Shown: piece by piece, positions 44,486 through 53,700 of the stretch | Layout of the letters: every line of letters begins with the position of its first letter | Numbering within the stretch: the stretch's first letter is position 1 | Source of the DNA: SP5GCR1 sp965199685 | Lineage (GTDB): Bacteria; Pseudomonadota; Gammaproteobacteria; Poriferisulfidales; Oxydemutatoraceae | Assembly (NCBI GenBank): GCA_965199685.1 | Contig: OZ241323.1 | Location: 1,984,001-2,048,000, forward strand | Direction: 5' to 3' | DNA: 64,000 bases | Notes under the pieces: generated by a model | Databases searched by the model: none | Told to the model about the DNA's origin: nothing | The model's input: the letters and a program-made list of their open reading frames with translations, nothing else | Translations under genes and position numbers: made by a program

Positions 44486-44722
44486 TAGAACCACCATTTG
44501 TTGCCATTGCAACAAATGGTGTAACATTGTGGAGAACCTCAGCATGGGTATGTAGGTCGGACAAGCTAAGGCTTGTCCTAAGTGGTGAGTACGCAAAAAA
44601 CCACCCCGTGAAAAGGTTTTACATAATGTGATATATTTTGCGGTTCTGAACCAAGTTACGCCGATTGACCTACTGGTTCAAACGGCGGTTCTTTTTTCAA
44701 TAGCCTCAATTTGTCTGCGTGG
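44486..44722. repeat. Intergenic mosaic-repeat cluster 7
   Basis: The hairpin CCATTTGTTGC/GCAACAAATGG is at 44494-44519. A CGGACAAGCTAAGGCTTGTCC hairpin lies near 44558, and a damaged CGCCGATTGA hairpin near 44660. TTTTTTCAATAG near 44693 is a degraded end. Confidence 0.8.
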
Positions 44723-45814
44723 CTAATCGTCGTCAATTAATTCTTGGAGCGGCGGCTGGATGATGCGATAACGCCAACCGGACGATAATGGCATATTTTT
44801 TCTGTTTCGTTTATCTCTGATAAATGCCAGTATCTGTTTATGGCTTGCAATTAAAGACTTGTCTATTTCGTGATTCTTAGCCGTCTGAGACACTATATTT
44901 TTTATTTTGTCTACCAGTTTTTTGTCCTTCATTGACATAGGTTCGGTATCATAAAATATTGGTTGGGTAGATTGCAGACGTGTTTCAAGATCATCTATAT
45001 CTACATCTAAATGCTCTTCACAAATTTTTGCCAACGCGCTAAGCGACTTTTGATTCTGGGCAACCGCAATAAGGTATTCGTCTTTGACCAACCATCGTCT
45101 TGGTATATTAACTTCCATCGCTTTTTCCTCACGCCATTCAGCTAGTTTTCTTAAACGCCCTTTCTCGTCTGCCGAAAGGGATTGGCCTTCGCCTGAGACT
45201 TTAGGTCTGGCACGTTCAAAACTATGCTCATAGTAATCCTCCAAAATACGCTCGCTGTCTTCTTCAAACCACTCTAATTTTCCCGATTCCTGCAGTCGTT
45301 GTTTTAACAAATCGTACAGCTCATTTAAGTAAATAACATCCTCAACCGCATACTTGATTTGTTCCTTTGACAAAGGTCTAGTTAGCCAATCCGACCTTGC
45401 ATATCCTTTTTTCAATTTTATGCCTAGACTTTCCCGAACTAGGTCCTGATAGCTAATCATACGACCAAAACCAAGAAATGCTGCTGCCATTTGGGTATCA
45501 AACAAAGACTCTTTAATCGGACAGGCGATGCACTCCAATAACATGAGGTCTTGTTCGTAGCTATGAATAACCTTCGTGATTGTAGGTAGCGCGAGTAATT
45601 TTCTTAACGGATGTAAATCCCTCAGTGCCATGATGTCTAATAGCACATGGACAGTGCCATCGCTGATTTGTACTAAGGACGCTTGTGGATAATAAGTAGA
45701 CTCACGGACATATTCGGTATCTATCGCGATACTTTCGGATTTCTCAAACAAAACGCACATACCAAACAGCGATGTGTCATCGGTAATTATTCCCCCAAAA
45801 TTATTCGTATTCAT
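44723..45814 (-). CDS. rnd: Ribonuclease D
   Basis: A 3'-5' exoribonuclease acting on tRNA precursors. The DEDDy acidic residues are visible: IDTEYVRE (Asp32, Glu34), HSYEQDLMLL, FDTQMAAAFLG and YAVEDVIYL. One HRDC domain follows (ADEKGRLRKLAEWREEKAMEVNIPR) and a second degenerate one at the C-terminus. I start at ATG 45812-45814, giving 363 residues; ten further codons upstream are less likely. Confidence 0.93.
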   Translation of the reverse strand: MNTNNFGGIITDDTSLFGMCVLFEKSESIAIDTEYVRESTYYPQASLVQISDGTVHVLLDIMALRDLHPLRKLLALPTITKVIHSYEQDLMLLECIACPIKESLFDTQMAAAFLGFGRMISYQDLVRESLGIKLKKGYARSDWLTRPLSKEQIKYAVEDVIYLNELYDLLKQRLQESGKLEWFEEDSERILEDYYEHSFERARPKVSGEGQSLSADEKGRLRKLAEWREEKAMEVNIPRRWLVKDEYLIAVAQNQKSLSALAKICEEHLDVDIDDLETRLQSTQPIFYDTEPMSMKDKKLVDKIKNIVSQTAKNHEIDKSLIASHKQILAFIRDKRNRKNMPLSSGWRYRIIQPPLQELIDDD

Positions 45815-45963
45815 AATGTTTTTATTAGGTCTGTATCGGGTCAAATGCTTATAATACTAGAATAATCAAATATTTTATAGGGTAGTAAGTGTGATTTTCT
45901 CTCAGGCAGTTTTTATAGCGAATTTTCTATAGCCACGCCATGCCTTAATTATTGATAAGTTTT

Positions 45964-47196
45964 ATGCGCTATCCATTAGAATTTTTAATCCGCAAAGGAC
46001 TGAATAAAGCGACTTTGTCGTGGGCTTTGTACGATTGGGCGAACTCTGCTTTCGCAACCGTGGTATTAGCGGGTTTTTTCCCCATCTTGTTTAAGGACTA
46101 TTGGGGCAATCAGTTAGAGGATACTCAGATTAGTCTGCTTTTGGGCATTGCTGCTTCGCTCTCTGGTCTACTACTCGTTTTGGCAGCACCAGTGATAGGG
46201 TATTTAGCCGACCTAAAAGCGGTAAAAAAAACTTATCTGGCAATTTGCGTATTTATTGGATCTCTCGCAACTATCGCCTTTGCTTTCATCAACGAAGGGG
46301 CATGGCAGGCGGCAATCGTTTGTTATGTTCTATCGGTTTTTATGTTTATGGCAGGCAATGTCTTTTACGACGCATTACTGGTCAGCGTCACTTCTCCTGC
46401 TTATTACAACCGCATTTCGTCAGCCGGTTTCGCCTTAGGCTACCTAGGCGGGGGGATAGCCCTCATCGTTAGCGTGCTGGTTATATGGCAAAGTGGCATT
46501 GACAAAATGCAAGATACTTTTGCCGGGATAGGTATATGGTGGCTATTATTCAGCATCCCGCTATTTCTATTTGTGAGCGAGAAGTATAAACGTAATTCAC
46601 CTTCCTTTGGCTTTCTAAAACCGCTTAAACTATTACGCACCCAACCTGCCATAGCATGGTTTTTGTTGGCATACTGGCTTTATATAGATGCGGTAGATAC
46701 GGTTATCAGAATCGCAGTGCATTACGGACAGGTCATTGGGTTTTCAACGAATGATCTTTTGGCTGCCTTATTGCTGGTGCAATTCATCGCCTTCCCAGCA
46801 ACCTTAATCTATGGCCGTCTAGCGGAACGTTTAGGTGCGCATCTTATGATAGTAATCGGTATCGTTATTTATATCGTTATCTGTATTTGGGGGGCTTTAT
46901 TAGAATCCATCTTGGGTTTTTATTTTTTAGTCGTGTTAATCGCCTTAGTGCAGGGTGGGTTGCAAGCCCAAAGTCGTGCTTTCTATGCTGATTTAGTGCC
47001 TAAAAAGCATGCCGCTCAGTTCTTTGGAATTTACAATATGCTAGGCAAGTTTGCAGTCGTCTTAGGTCCGCTATTATTCGGCACTGCAACGCATCTCAGC
47101 GATAATCCGAGGTTAGGTTTGTTGTCGTTAATTTTTATGCTGGCACTTGGGTTGATTATTTTCGTTTGGAGGGTACCACGCAAGCTCAGTCATTAA
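45964..47196 (+). CDS. UMF1-type MFS transporter
   Basis: About 410 residues and twelve helices. The start WALYDWANSAFATVVLAGFFPILF and the pattern of the first half match the UMF1/Atg22-like family of major facilitators. Substrate unknown. The TTG at 45952 could extend it by four codons. Confidence 0.85.
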   Translation: MRYPLEFLIRKGLNKATLSWALYDWANSAFATVVLAGFFPILFKDYWGNQLEDTQISLLLGIAASLSGLLLVLAAPVIGYLADLKAVKKTYLAICVFIGSLATIAFAFINEGAWQAAIVCYVLSVFMFMAGNVFYDALLVSVTSPAYYNRISSAGFALGYLGGGIALIVSVLVIWQSGIDKMQDTFAGIGIWWLLFSIPLFLFVSEKYKRNSPSFGFLKPLKLLRTQPAIAWFLLAYWLYIDAVDTVIRIAVHYGQVIGFSTNDLLAALLLVQFIAFPATLIYGRLAERLGAHLMIVIGIVIYIVICIWGALLESILGFYFLVVLIALVQGGLQAQSRAFYADLVPKKHAAQFFGIYNMLGKFAVVLGPLLFGTATHLSDNPRLGLLSLIFMLALGLIIFVWRVPRKLSH

Positions 47197-47199
47197 ATG

Positions 47200-47347
47200 T
47201 GAACCACCTGTCAGGCCTCGCTCTCCAGAGGGGAGGAATGGTCCGGCACTGTACTTGTGCAGATACGATACAACCACCCCGTCAGGCGTAGCCTGACACC
47301 CCTCCAGAGGAGGGGAATGGTCTGCCCCTACAATTTCAACAGCCCTG
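47200..47347. repeat. Intergenic mosaic-repeat cluster 8
   Basis: Two copies of the CACCCCTCC..GGAGGGGAATG piece, the CAGGCGTAGCCTG hairpin, and a short TTTCAACAGCCCTGAATGG end. The left end is missing. Confidence 0.75.
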
Positions 47348-47353
47348 AATGGA

Positions 47354-47998
47354 CTAACACGGTATTTTAGTCAGTGGATGTTCTAAAATTTTGTTATCCA
47401 GCCAACATTTTCCGGCTTGCATGGTAATGCGATCTTCACAGAACAGTGCCGTTGCATACGGGTAGATGTGATGTTCTTGCGCCAGCACCCGCGCAGCAAG
47501 CGTCTGGGGATTATCATCTTCCTTTATGGCAACACGTGCTTGTATTATCACCGGGCCACCGTCCAATTCGGAAGTCACAAAATGCACGCTACAGCCGTGA
47601 AACCGCTCGCCTGCTTCCAGAACTCGCCGATGTGTATTCAGCCCTTTATATGCCGGCAACAAAGATGGATGGATATTTAGAATACGAGCCTCAAAAGTTT
47701 CAACAAAACGAGGACTCAATATCTTCATAAACCCTGCCAACAATATCAAGTCAGGTTGATGTTTTTGTATGTTGTCAATTAAAGCAGTTTCAAAACGCAC
47801 ACCATCAGGAAAATTGGTTTGAGCATCAACTACTGATGTGGCAATCTGCTCGTGTTGTGCTTTGTGCGATGCGGTTGCATCGGCGCGATCGCTAATCACG
47901 CATACGATCTCACCGTTGATAGAACCTGCTTTAACCGCTGCGATCAGTGCTTCTAAATTACTCCCACGACCGGAGACCAAAACAACGATTCGCTTCAC
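47354..47998 (-). CDS. purN: Phosphoribosylglycinamide formyltransferase
   Basis: Transfers a formyl group from 10-formyltetrahydrofolate to GAR, third step of purine synthesis. VLVSGRGSNLEALI binds phosphate; ILNIHPSLLPAYKG holds the catalytic Asn and His, and HFVTSELDGGPVI the Asp. 214 residues. It follows purM by 16 bases on the same strand. Confidence 0.96.
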   Translation of the reverse strand: MKRIVVLVSGRGSNLEALIAAVKAGSINGEIVCVISDRADATASHKAQHEQIATSVVDAQTNFPDGVRFETALIDNIQKHQPDLILLAGFMKILSPRFVETFEARILNIHPSLLPAYKGLNTHRRVLEAGERFHGCSVHFVTSELDGGPVIIQARVAIKEDDNPQTLAARVLAQEHHIYPYATALFCEDRITMQAGKCWLDNKILEHPLTKIPC

Positions 47999-48014
47999 CG
48001 ATCGACTCTGTGTG

Positions 48015-49067
48015 CTAACGATAAATTACACAAGGCTGTGCTTCTTGATGCGATTGGATCTCGCCAATTTGCCATGCAGACATTTGCGCATGTTCTAGGT
48101 GTTGCATAATTTCGGCTTGCTGTTGCGGAGAGGTAATCAGCACCATGCCGATACCGCAGTTATAGACGCTTAACATTTCCTCGGCAGGCAAATTGCATTT
48201 CTTTTGCAACCAATCAAAAACCTTGGGTCGTTGCCAGCAAGTCGCGTCAATATGTGCACAGTGGTGTTCAGGTAAAACACGCGGCAGGTTAGAACTGATA
48301 CCGCCGCCAGTAATATGCGCAAGCGCGGCTATCAATCCTCGCTGTATCAATGGCAGTAATGTGCGTACATAAATCGTGGTCGGGCGCAACAAAAGTTCTC
48401 CGAGCGTATTATCCCCCAAAGGTTCATCAAGTTTGACATGGTGCTCAGTAATCAGTTTGTTGATGACCGAATAGCCGTTGGAGTGCAAACCACTTGATGC
48501 AATCCCAATGATGATATCACCTGCTTTAATGTCCTGCTTTGGTAGCAAGGTTCCGCGTTCAGCCAAGCCCACGGCGAAGCCGGCAAGGTCGTATTCACCT
48601 TGCGGATAACATCCTGGCATCTCGGCAGTCTCGCCACCGATCAATGTAGTATTCGCTTCCTTGCATCCTTGCACGATGCCTCGGATAATCGTCTGTGCAG
48701 CATCCACATCAAGTTTCCCGCACGCAAGATAATCTAGAAAGACAAGTGGTTCTCCGCCTTGTGAGAGGATATCGTTGACACACATGGCAACCAAATCTAT
48801 ACCTATGGTGTCATGTTTATTCATTGTCTGTGCGAGTTTTAGCTTGGTTCCGACACCGTCGGTTGCAGCGAGCATTACTGGTGCCTTATAACCTGCGGCT
48901 GCTATATCAAATAACCCTGCATACCCACCAATATGACTGACGACACCCTTACGAGTGGTTTGCTCGCATAGTGGTTTGATTTTCTCAACCAACGCTTCAC
49001 CGGCGGCGATATCCACACCGGCTTGTTGATAATGTTCGCTTGAATGTTTAGGGTTATTGTGGGACAT
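48015..49067 (-). CDS. purM: Phosphoribosylformylglycinamidine cyclo-ligase
   Basis: Closes the imidazole ring to AIR. GGYAGLFDIAAAGYKAPVMLAATDGVGTK, IGIDLVAMCVNDILSQGGEPLVFLDY and LIGGETAEMPGCY are the family's blocks. 350 residues. It is divergent from the pgsA-like gene with 71 bases between starts, and forms an operon with purN. Confidence 0.96.
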   Translation of the reverse strand: MSHNNPKHSSEHYQQAGVDIAAGEALVEKIKPLCEQTTRKGVVSHIGGYAGLFDIAAAGYKAPVMLAATDGVGTKLKLAQTMNKHDTIGIDLVAMCVNDILSQGGEPLVFLDYLACGKLDVDAAQTIIRGIVQGCKEANTTLIGGETAEMPGCYPQGEYDLAGFAVGLAERGTLLPKQDIKAGDIIIGIASSGLHSNGYSVINKLITEHHVKLDEPLGDNTLGELLLRPTTIYVRTLLPLIQRGLIAALAHITGGGISSNLPRVLPEHHCAHIDATCWQRPKVFDWLQKKCNLPAEEMLSVYNCGIGMVLITSPQQQAEIMQHLEHAQMSAWQIGEIQSHQEAQPCVIYR

Positions 49068-49138
49068 TAAAATATGTTTGCTTGTTTAGGGTAAAATAGT
49101 CATTTTACCTGATTCAAGGCTAGGTTTTACTAACTATA

Positions 49139-49690
49139 ATGAACTCCGTGACGAGACATGTACCCAATTTATTAACTGGTATCCGGTTGCTGTTGATACC
49201 GGTGCTGGTATATCTTTTATTGAGCGGCTATTTTGAAGGCGCGCTCTATCTGATTATCGTGATGGGGTTGACTGATGCATTTGACGGTTTTATCGCTAAA
49301 AAACTAAATTGTGTTTCTCGCTTCGGCGAATTTTTTGATCCGATTTGCGATAAGTTTATGCTGGTCAGCACCACGATAACCTTAGCTTATATGGGATTGC
49401 TACCAGTTTGGCTGGTCTTACTCATTATCGCTCGTGATTTGATAATCGTAACTGGTGGTTATACCTATTATGTATACATTGCGAAGTTTCGTGCCAACCC
49501 CTCAATCTTGAGCAAAGCAAACACTTTCTTTCAGCTGCTGCTGACCGTTATCGTGATATACAGCCAAATCAATTTTGTTCCTGCACAATGGATTGGAGGT
49601 CTGATAAACATCGTCGCAGCTACAACCTCACTAAGCGGTATAGCTTATGTATGGACCTGGGGACGTAGTGCCATTAGATATCGAGCCTGA
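49139..49690 (+). CDS. CDP-alcohol phosphatidyltransferase family protein
   Basis: 183 residues, several membrane helices. The active-site motif is DAFDGFIAKKLNCVSRFGEF continuing FDPICD, fitting D(x)2DG(x)2A(x)9G(x)3D(x)3D, with Lys where most members have Arg. It makes phospholipid headgroups; PgsA (phosphatidylglycerophosphate) is likely but not certain. It begins an operon with perM and hda. Confidence 0.85.
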   Translation: MNSVTRHVPNLLTGIRLLLIPVLVYLLLSGYFEGALYLIIVMGLTDAFDGFIAKKLNCVSRFGEFFDPICDKFMLVSTTITLAYMGLLPVWLVLLIIARDLIIVTGGYTYYVYIAKFRANPSILSKANTFFQLLLTVIVIYSQINFVPAQWIGGLINIVAATTSLSGIAYVWTWGRSAIRYRA

Positions 49691-49713
49691 ATAAACTTTT
49701 TGGTGCCCTGACA

Positions 49714-50757
49714 ATGTCATCAAAATTACTGGTTATTTTGATAGGGCTCGCTTTATCAGCTCTAGCAATTTATAGTCTAAAGCCTATATTGACACCCTTT
49801 GCATTAGGCTTTTTATTGGCATATCTAGGCACACCTGGGGTGTCGTGGTTGACGGGTATCGGATTAGGTCGCACACCGTCGGCTTTGCTAATGCTCGTTG
49901 TCATTTTGCTTAGCTTGAGTATTATCTTCTTACTATTGGTTCCGATCATTCAAGCGCAGATCGGATGGATAACGATGCATTTGCCGGAACTCATACAATG
50001 GTTGCAGCATAAGCTCGTCGGATTATTTCCTGCTTACCAAAACCAATGGGATGTAGAAAATATCAGGTCGTTGTTAAGCGAGCATTGGCGCGGTGCCGCA
50101 GTTGCCACCAACCAGTTAATTGAATGGTTGGCAATCGGCGGCAGTGCTTTCTTCACATTACTGATGATATTGTTTTTAACGCCACTGATCAGTTTTTATC
50201 TATTGCGTGATTGGAACAAGATGCTTGATAATCTCAGAGATTTATTACCTTCCTCTATCAAAACAACCGTGTGCCGCTTGTGTGGGGAGAGTGACAAAAT
50301 CTTTTCAGCTTTTATGCGCGGACAGCTGGCCGTGATGTTGTCGCTTGCGACCCTCTATAGCATAGGTCTCTACCTCATTGGCTTAAAGCTGGCACTGGTC
50401 ATCGGCATACTCACCGGGCTGCTAAGTTTTATTCCTTATGTCGGCTGGTTAATCGGCTTGGTGACGGCGACGATAGCTTTGTTGTTGCAGTTCGGGTTGG
50501 ATTGGATGCAAATACTCTATTTGGCTATATTGTTCATCGTTGTGCAGTTCGTTGAGTCGTTTTTCTTAACTCCCAAGTTAATTGGTGACCGTCTAGGATT
50601 GCATCCACTTGCGGTAATCTTCTCAGTGATTGTCGGCGGACAGCTATTCGGTTTTTTAGGTATTCTACTGGCGTTGCCGGTCGCTTCTATATTACTTGCG
50701 CTACTCAGAGTATGGCGTGAAAATTCATTGCCTGAAACATCAGAACTTTTAGCATGA
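49714..50757 (+). CDS. perM: AI-2E/PerM family transporter
   Basis: 347 residues with about seven to eight helices. SAFMRGQLAVMLSLATLYSIGL, FIPYVGWLIGLVTA and VESFFLTPKLIGDRLGLHPL are typical. The substrate of most members is not known. hda starts inside its last codons (ATGA), as in other gammaproteobacteria. Confidence 0.9.
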   Translation: MSSKLLVILIGLALSALAIYSLKPILTPFALGFLLAYLGTPGVSWLTGIGLGRTPSALLMLVVILLSLSIIFLLLVPIIQAQIGWITMHLPELIQWLQHKLVGLFPAYQNQWDVENIRSLLSEHWRGAAVATNQLIEWLAIGGSAFFTLLMILFLTPLISFYLLRDWNKMLDNLRDLLPSSIKTTVCRLCGESDKIFSAFMRGQLAVMLSLATLYSIGLYLIGLKLALVIGILTGLLSFIPYVGWLIGLVTATIALLLQFGLDWMQILYLAILFIVVQFVESFFLTPKLIGDRLGLHPLAVIFSVIVGGQLFGFLGILLALPVASILLALLRVWRENSLPETSELLA

Positions 50758-51473
50758 GTCTGTCCAAACAGCTGTTGCTAAGACTAAGCCCTGAAAAAAA
50801 CAAAGTCTTTGACAATTTTCTAGCGACAAACAACCAAACCGCAGTAGACCATTTGCTCAGTCTATGCCGAAACGATAGGCTTAAGGACAATCAAACTTAT
50901 CTTTGGGGCAAAGCTGCAAGCGGTAAAAGCCATTTATTGCAAGCTGCCTGCAGTGAGGCATCACACCGCGCTAAAAGTAGCATCTATCTACCTCTGCAAC
51001 AGGTGAGGCAAGAAGCCGACCAAATTCTCAAGGGATTAGAATCGGTTGACCTCGTATGTATAGACGACATTGACTTAATTACTTGCGCCGAACTTCAACT
51101 TGAACATCCGCTTTTTCATCTGATAAATCGGCTACGCAACGAAAACGGCTGTTTGATTATGGCAGGGCGCAGCAATCCCAGGCATTTGACCCTTCAATTA
51201 GCCGACTTACACTCGCGACTACTATGGGGTAGTGTGCTTCAATTGACAGCGATTCCCGATATCAAGAAACCAGCCGCACTCTCTCTGCACGCCAAGTTTA
51301 ACGGTTCTGAGATACCAAAGACAACGATAACTTATCTACTGAACCATTATCCTCGCGATATGGATTATTTAACTAAGGTGGTTGATCATATTAGCCGCGT
51401 CGGATTTCAGTGTAAGCGACGGCTCACGGTTCCCTTCGTCAAGCAAGTACTCAAAGAAACAAGCAATTTTTAA
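50754..51473 (+). CDS. hda: DnaA-inactivating protein Hda
   Basis: 239 residues. The N-terminal clamp-binding type sequence is KQLLLRLSP. Walker A is GKAASGKSHLL, Walker B VCIDDIDLI, and the sensor region LADLHSRLLWGSVLQL. Hda with the beta clamp stimulates ATP hydrolysis by DnaA after replication starts. There is no domain IV DNA-binding part, so it is not DnaA. Confidence 0.9.
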   Translation: MSLSKQLLLRLSPEKNKVFDNFLATNNQTAVDHLLSLCRNDRLKDNQTYLWGKAASGKSHLLQAACSEASHRAKSSIYLPLQQVRQEADQILKGLESVDLVCIDDIDLITCAELQLEHPLFHLINRLRNENGCLIMAGRSNPRHLTLQLADLHSRLLWGSVLQLTAIPDIKKPAALSLHAKFNGSEIPKTTITYLLNHYPRDMDYLTKVVDHISRVGFQCKRRLTVPFVKQVLKETSNF

Positions 51474-51479
51474 CCTATG

Positions 51480-51743
51480 CGGTGTATGACAGAACCGTTG
51501 AAAGAGTGGTATTCCCCTCCTTTGGAGGGGTGGCAGGCCTATGCATTTTGTAATACATGTGTTTAGCAATCATGTTGAGGTTCTGCATAGTGTCACGCCG
51601 ATTGACCTACTGGCTCAATCGGCGGTTCTATCTGACGGGGTGGTTGTCGAGGGTCTGCATAAACTCAATCGGCAGTTCCATTTTTCAACAGTCCCATGTT
51701 AGCCCTCTCCTACAGTTCAAGGATAATTTTTCAGTAGCCCCAA
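51480..51743. repeat. Intergenic mosaic-repeat cluster 9
   Basis: A CCGTTGAAAGAGTG degraded end at about 51492, CCCCTCCTTTGGAGGGG, the CGCCGATTGA/TCAATCGGCG hairpin near 51597-51625, and a TTTTTCAACAGTCCCATGTTAG end at about 51681. Confidence 0.8.
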
Positions 51744-52484
51744 TTACTTAGGAGTGCCTCCTAAAATGGCATCTAATTCGGCTTTATATGCCGGCCAATA
51801 TTCTTGTATTAATTCGTACTTATCCAAATATTTGTAATGCATCTCATCTATCATCATCTTCGCCTTCGGATATTTGGAATATACTTCATAAAGAGAAGTG
51901 CCTTTGCTAGGACGAATATCCGCTTTCGCGTTAAGGCTCAAAAATGTTTTTAGCAAACCGGGGCAAGCTATTTTCTCCTCTAGCTTTTTGATATCCTCAC
52001 TCAGGTGCTCATACCTAATTATAAAATCAGCGACCGACTTGCCGTTGATATGTATTTGATAATAATCCAGTAAGGGGTTTGACCTGATGTTTTTTTTACG
52101 AAAAGTGGCAGCTATGAATTCTTCAAAGTCCTCTTTTATCTCGCTTGGTTTCTCGCCTCTTTTTCTCCAAAAATACCATGAAATAGCTTTTTGGTATGGG
52201 TTTCGTATGATTGCTATCTTCAGATAATTATCAAAAATATCCGCTGCAATTAATCCTTTTATGTCATCGGCACTTAAATGATCTATGCGATTTCTTATTA
52301 TAAAAGGCTCATGGTTTTGCGCAGAAGGAAAGCCTAAAGTCTCTCGCAGTTTTTTGCCTGGCCCTAGTATCTCGGACAACACATCGTCAGGGCCGCAATA
52401 CTTTGAAAGTGCCGTCTCAAAAGAGCTGCCGGCAACCTTTTTTAACTTTATATGTATTACTTTGAGCTTATGAGAAATAATCAT
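51744..52484 (-). CDS. Sulfotransferase family protein
   Basis: 246 residues. KLKKVAGSSFETAL near the start resembles the 5'-phosphosulfate loop of PAPS-dependent sulfotransferases, and IAIIRNPYQKAISWYFW the 3'-phosphate motif. Similar proteins sulfate surface carbohydrates. Its ATG follows the pyrD stop with no gap, so the two are likely co-transcribed. The 3' end abuts repeats. Confidence 0.78.
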   Translation of the reverse strand: MIISHKLKVIHIKLKKVAGSSFETALSKYCGPDDVLSEILGPGKKLRETLGFPSAQNHEPFIIRNRIDHLSADDIKGLIAADIFDNYLKIAIIRNPYQKAISWYFWRKRGEKPSEIKEDFEEFIAATFRKKNIRSNPLLDYYQIHINGKSVADFIIRYEHLSEDIKKLEEKIACPGLLKTFLSLNAKADIRPSKGTSLYEVYSKYPKAKMMIDEMHYKYLDKYELIQEYWPAYKAELDAILGGTPK

Positions 52485-53447
52485 TTATGCCTTAGGCTGG
52501 TGTGTCTTTAGAGAGCCGACTAGTTCTTGAACATTTGATAATTTATGTTTAACTAGATAGGCGACGATATCGCTATTTATCTTTGCACAAATCAGCGGCT
52601 CATAAAACAAAGCGGTGCCTATCCCGATTGCAGTCGCACCTGCCAACATAAACTCAATTGCATCTTGCCCGTTGACTATGCCACCTTGCCCGATAATCGG
52701 GATGCGGTGCGGACGGCACACTTGATAAACCTCAAACACTTTAAGCAGTGCTATCGGTTTAATCGCCGGACCTGACAAGCCGCCGCAATCATTACCCAAT
52801 ACCGGCATCTGCTTATCTATATCTATCGTCATACCAGAAATCGTATTAATAACCGCAAAGGCATCGCTACCAGCTTCCAAGCAGCGTCTCGCATTCTCGG
52901 CAATATCGGTTTGGTTGGGAGAAAGTTTGGTAATCAGCGGTTTGGTAGTCGCTTTGCGACAAACCTCAACAATTTGTGCCGAGACTATGGGGTCATTGCC
53001 GAACTCAGTGCCACCTTTTTTTACATTAGGACACGATATATTAATCTCTATTGCATCAATTGCGGTATCGTTCAGGCGGCGCGTCAACTCACCGTACTCT
53101 TCAATATTGGCACCTGCGATATTGGCAATGTAGCGGGTTTGGGAAAAATCCAATCTAGGTAATATGTTGTCAACCAATGCCTCTATACCCGGATTTTGCA
53201 AGCCGATTGCGTTTAACATACCGTCGTCGGTCTCGGCAAGCCTATGGGTAGGATTGCCGATACGTTCTTCCAACGTTGTGCCTTTGAGACATACCGCTCC
53301 GACTTCTGCAAGCGAGAATCCGTCTACTCGGGTATATTCATCGCCGAAACCTACACATCCCGATAGTAGTACTAGAGGGGAATTAAAATGCAAGTTGCAA
53401 AACTCTATTCCTAATTCAGGATTTTGAAGGGAAGTATTTTTTGACAT
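52485..53447 (-). CDS. pyrD: Dihydroorotate dehydrogenase, class 1B type catalytic subunit
   Basis: 320 residues. NISCPNVKKGG places Cys139 as the catalytic base, which is class 1; class 2 enzymes of most gammaproteobacteria use Ser. GGLSGPAIKPIALLKVFEV and PIIGQGGIVNGQDAIEFMLAGA bind FMN. Class 1B works with the iron-sulfur/FAD subunit PyrK and NAD; no pyrK is next to it. Its end touches the sulfotransferase start. Confidence 0.88.
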   Translation of the reverse strand: MSKNTSLQNPELGIEFCNLHFNSPLVLLSGCVGFGDEYTRVDGFSLAEVGAVCLKGTTLEERIGNPTHRLAETDDGMLNAIGLQNPGIEALVDNILPRLDFSQTRYIANIAGANIEEYGELTRRLNDTAIDAIEINISCPNVKKGGTEFGNDPIVSAQIVEVCRKATTKPLITKLSPNQTDIAENARRCLEAGSDAFAVINTISGMTIDIDKQMPVLGNDCGGLSGPAIKPIALLKVFEVYQVCRPHRIPIIGQGGIVNGQDAIEFMLAGATAIGIGTALFYEPLICAKINSDIVAYLVKHKLSNVQELVGSLKTHQPKA

Positions 53448-53486
53448 ACCTAAATACTAACGAGATTTTTTATATACAACATAAGT

Positions 53487-53692
53487 GGGGCTGTTGAAAA
53501 ATAGAACCACCGTTTGTTGCAACAGCAACAAACGGCGTAACATTATGCAGAACTTTAACATGGGTATATAGGTCGGACAAGCTAAGGCTTGTCCTAAATA
53601 GTGGGTACGCAAAAAACCATCCCGTCAGGCTTCGCCTGCCACCCCTCCACAGGAGGGGAATGTACCAATGCAAACACTTTTTCAACAGTCTC
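53487..53692. mobile_element. MITE-like element with 9-base flanking duplication
   Basis: Begins GGGGCTGTTGAAAAA and ends TTTTTCAACAGTCTC. AACATAAGT flanks it on both sides (53478-53486 and 53693-53701). Inside are the CCGTTTGTTGC/GCAACAAACGG hairpin (53510-53535), GGACAAGCTAAGGCTTGTCC and CAGGCTTCGCCTG. The right duplication reaches into the last base of the gpsA stop codon. Confidence 0.8.
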
Positions 53693-53700
53693 AACATAAG

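Noticed and set aside
47417..47730. Plus-strand frames inside purN
   Set aside because: Shadows of purN without start signals.
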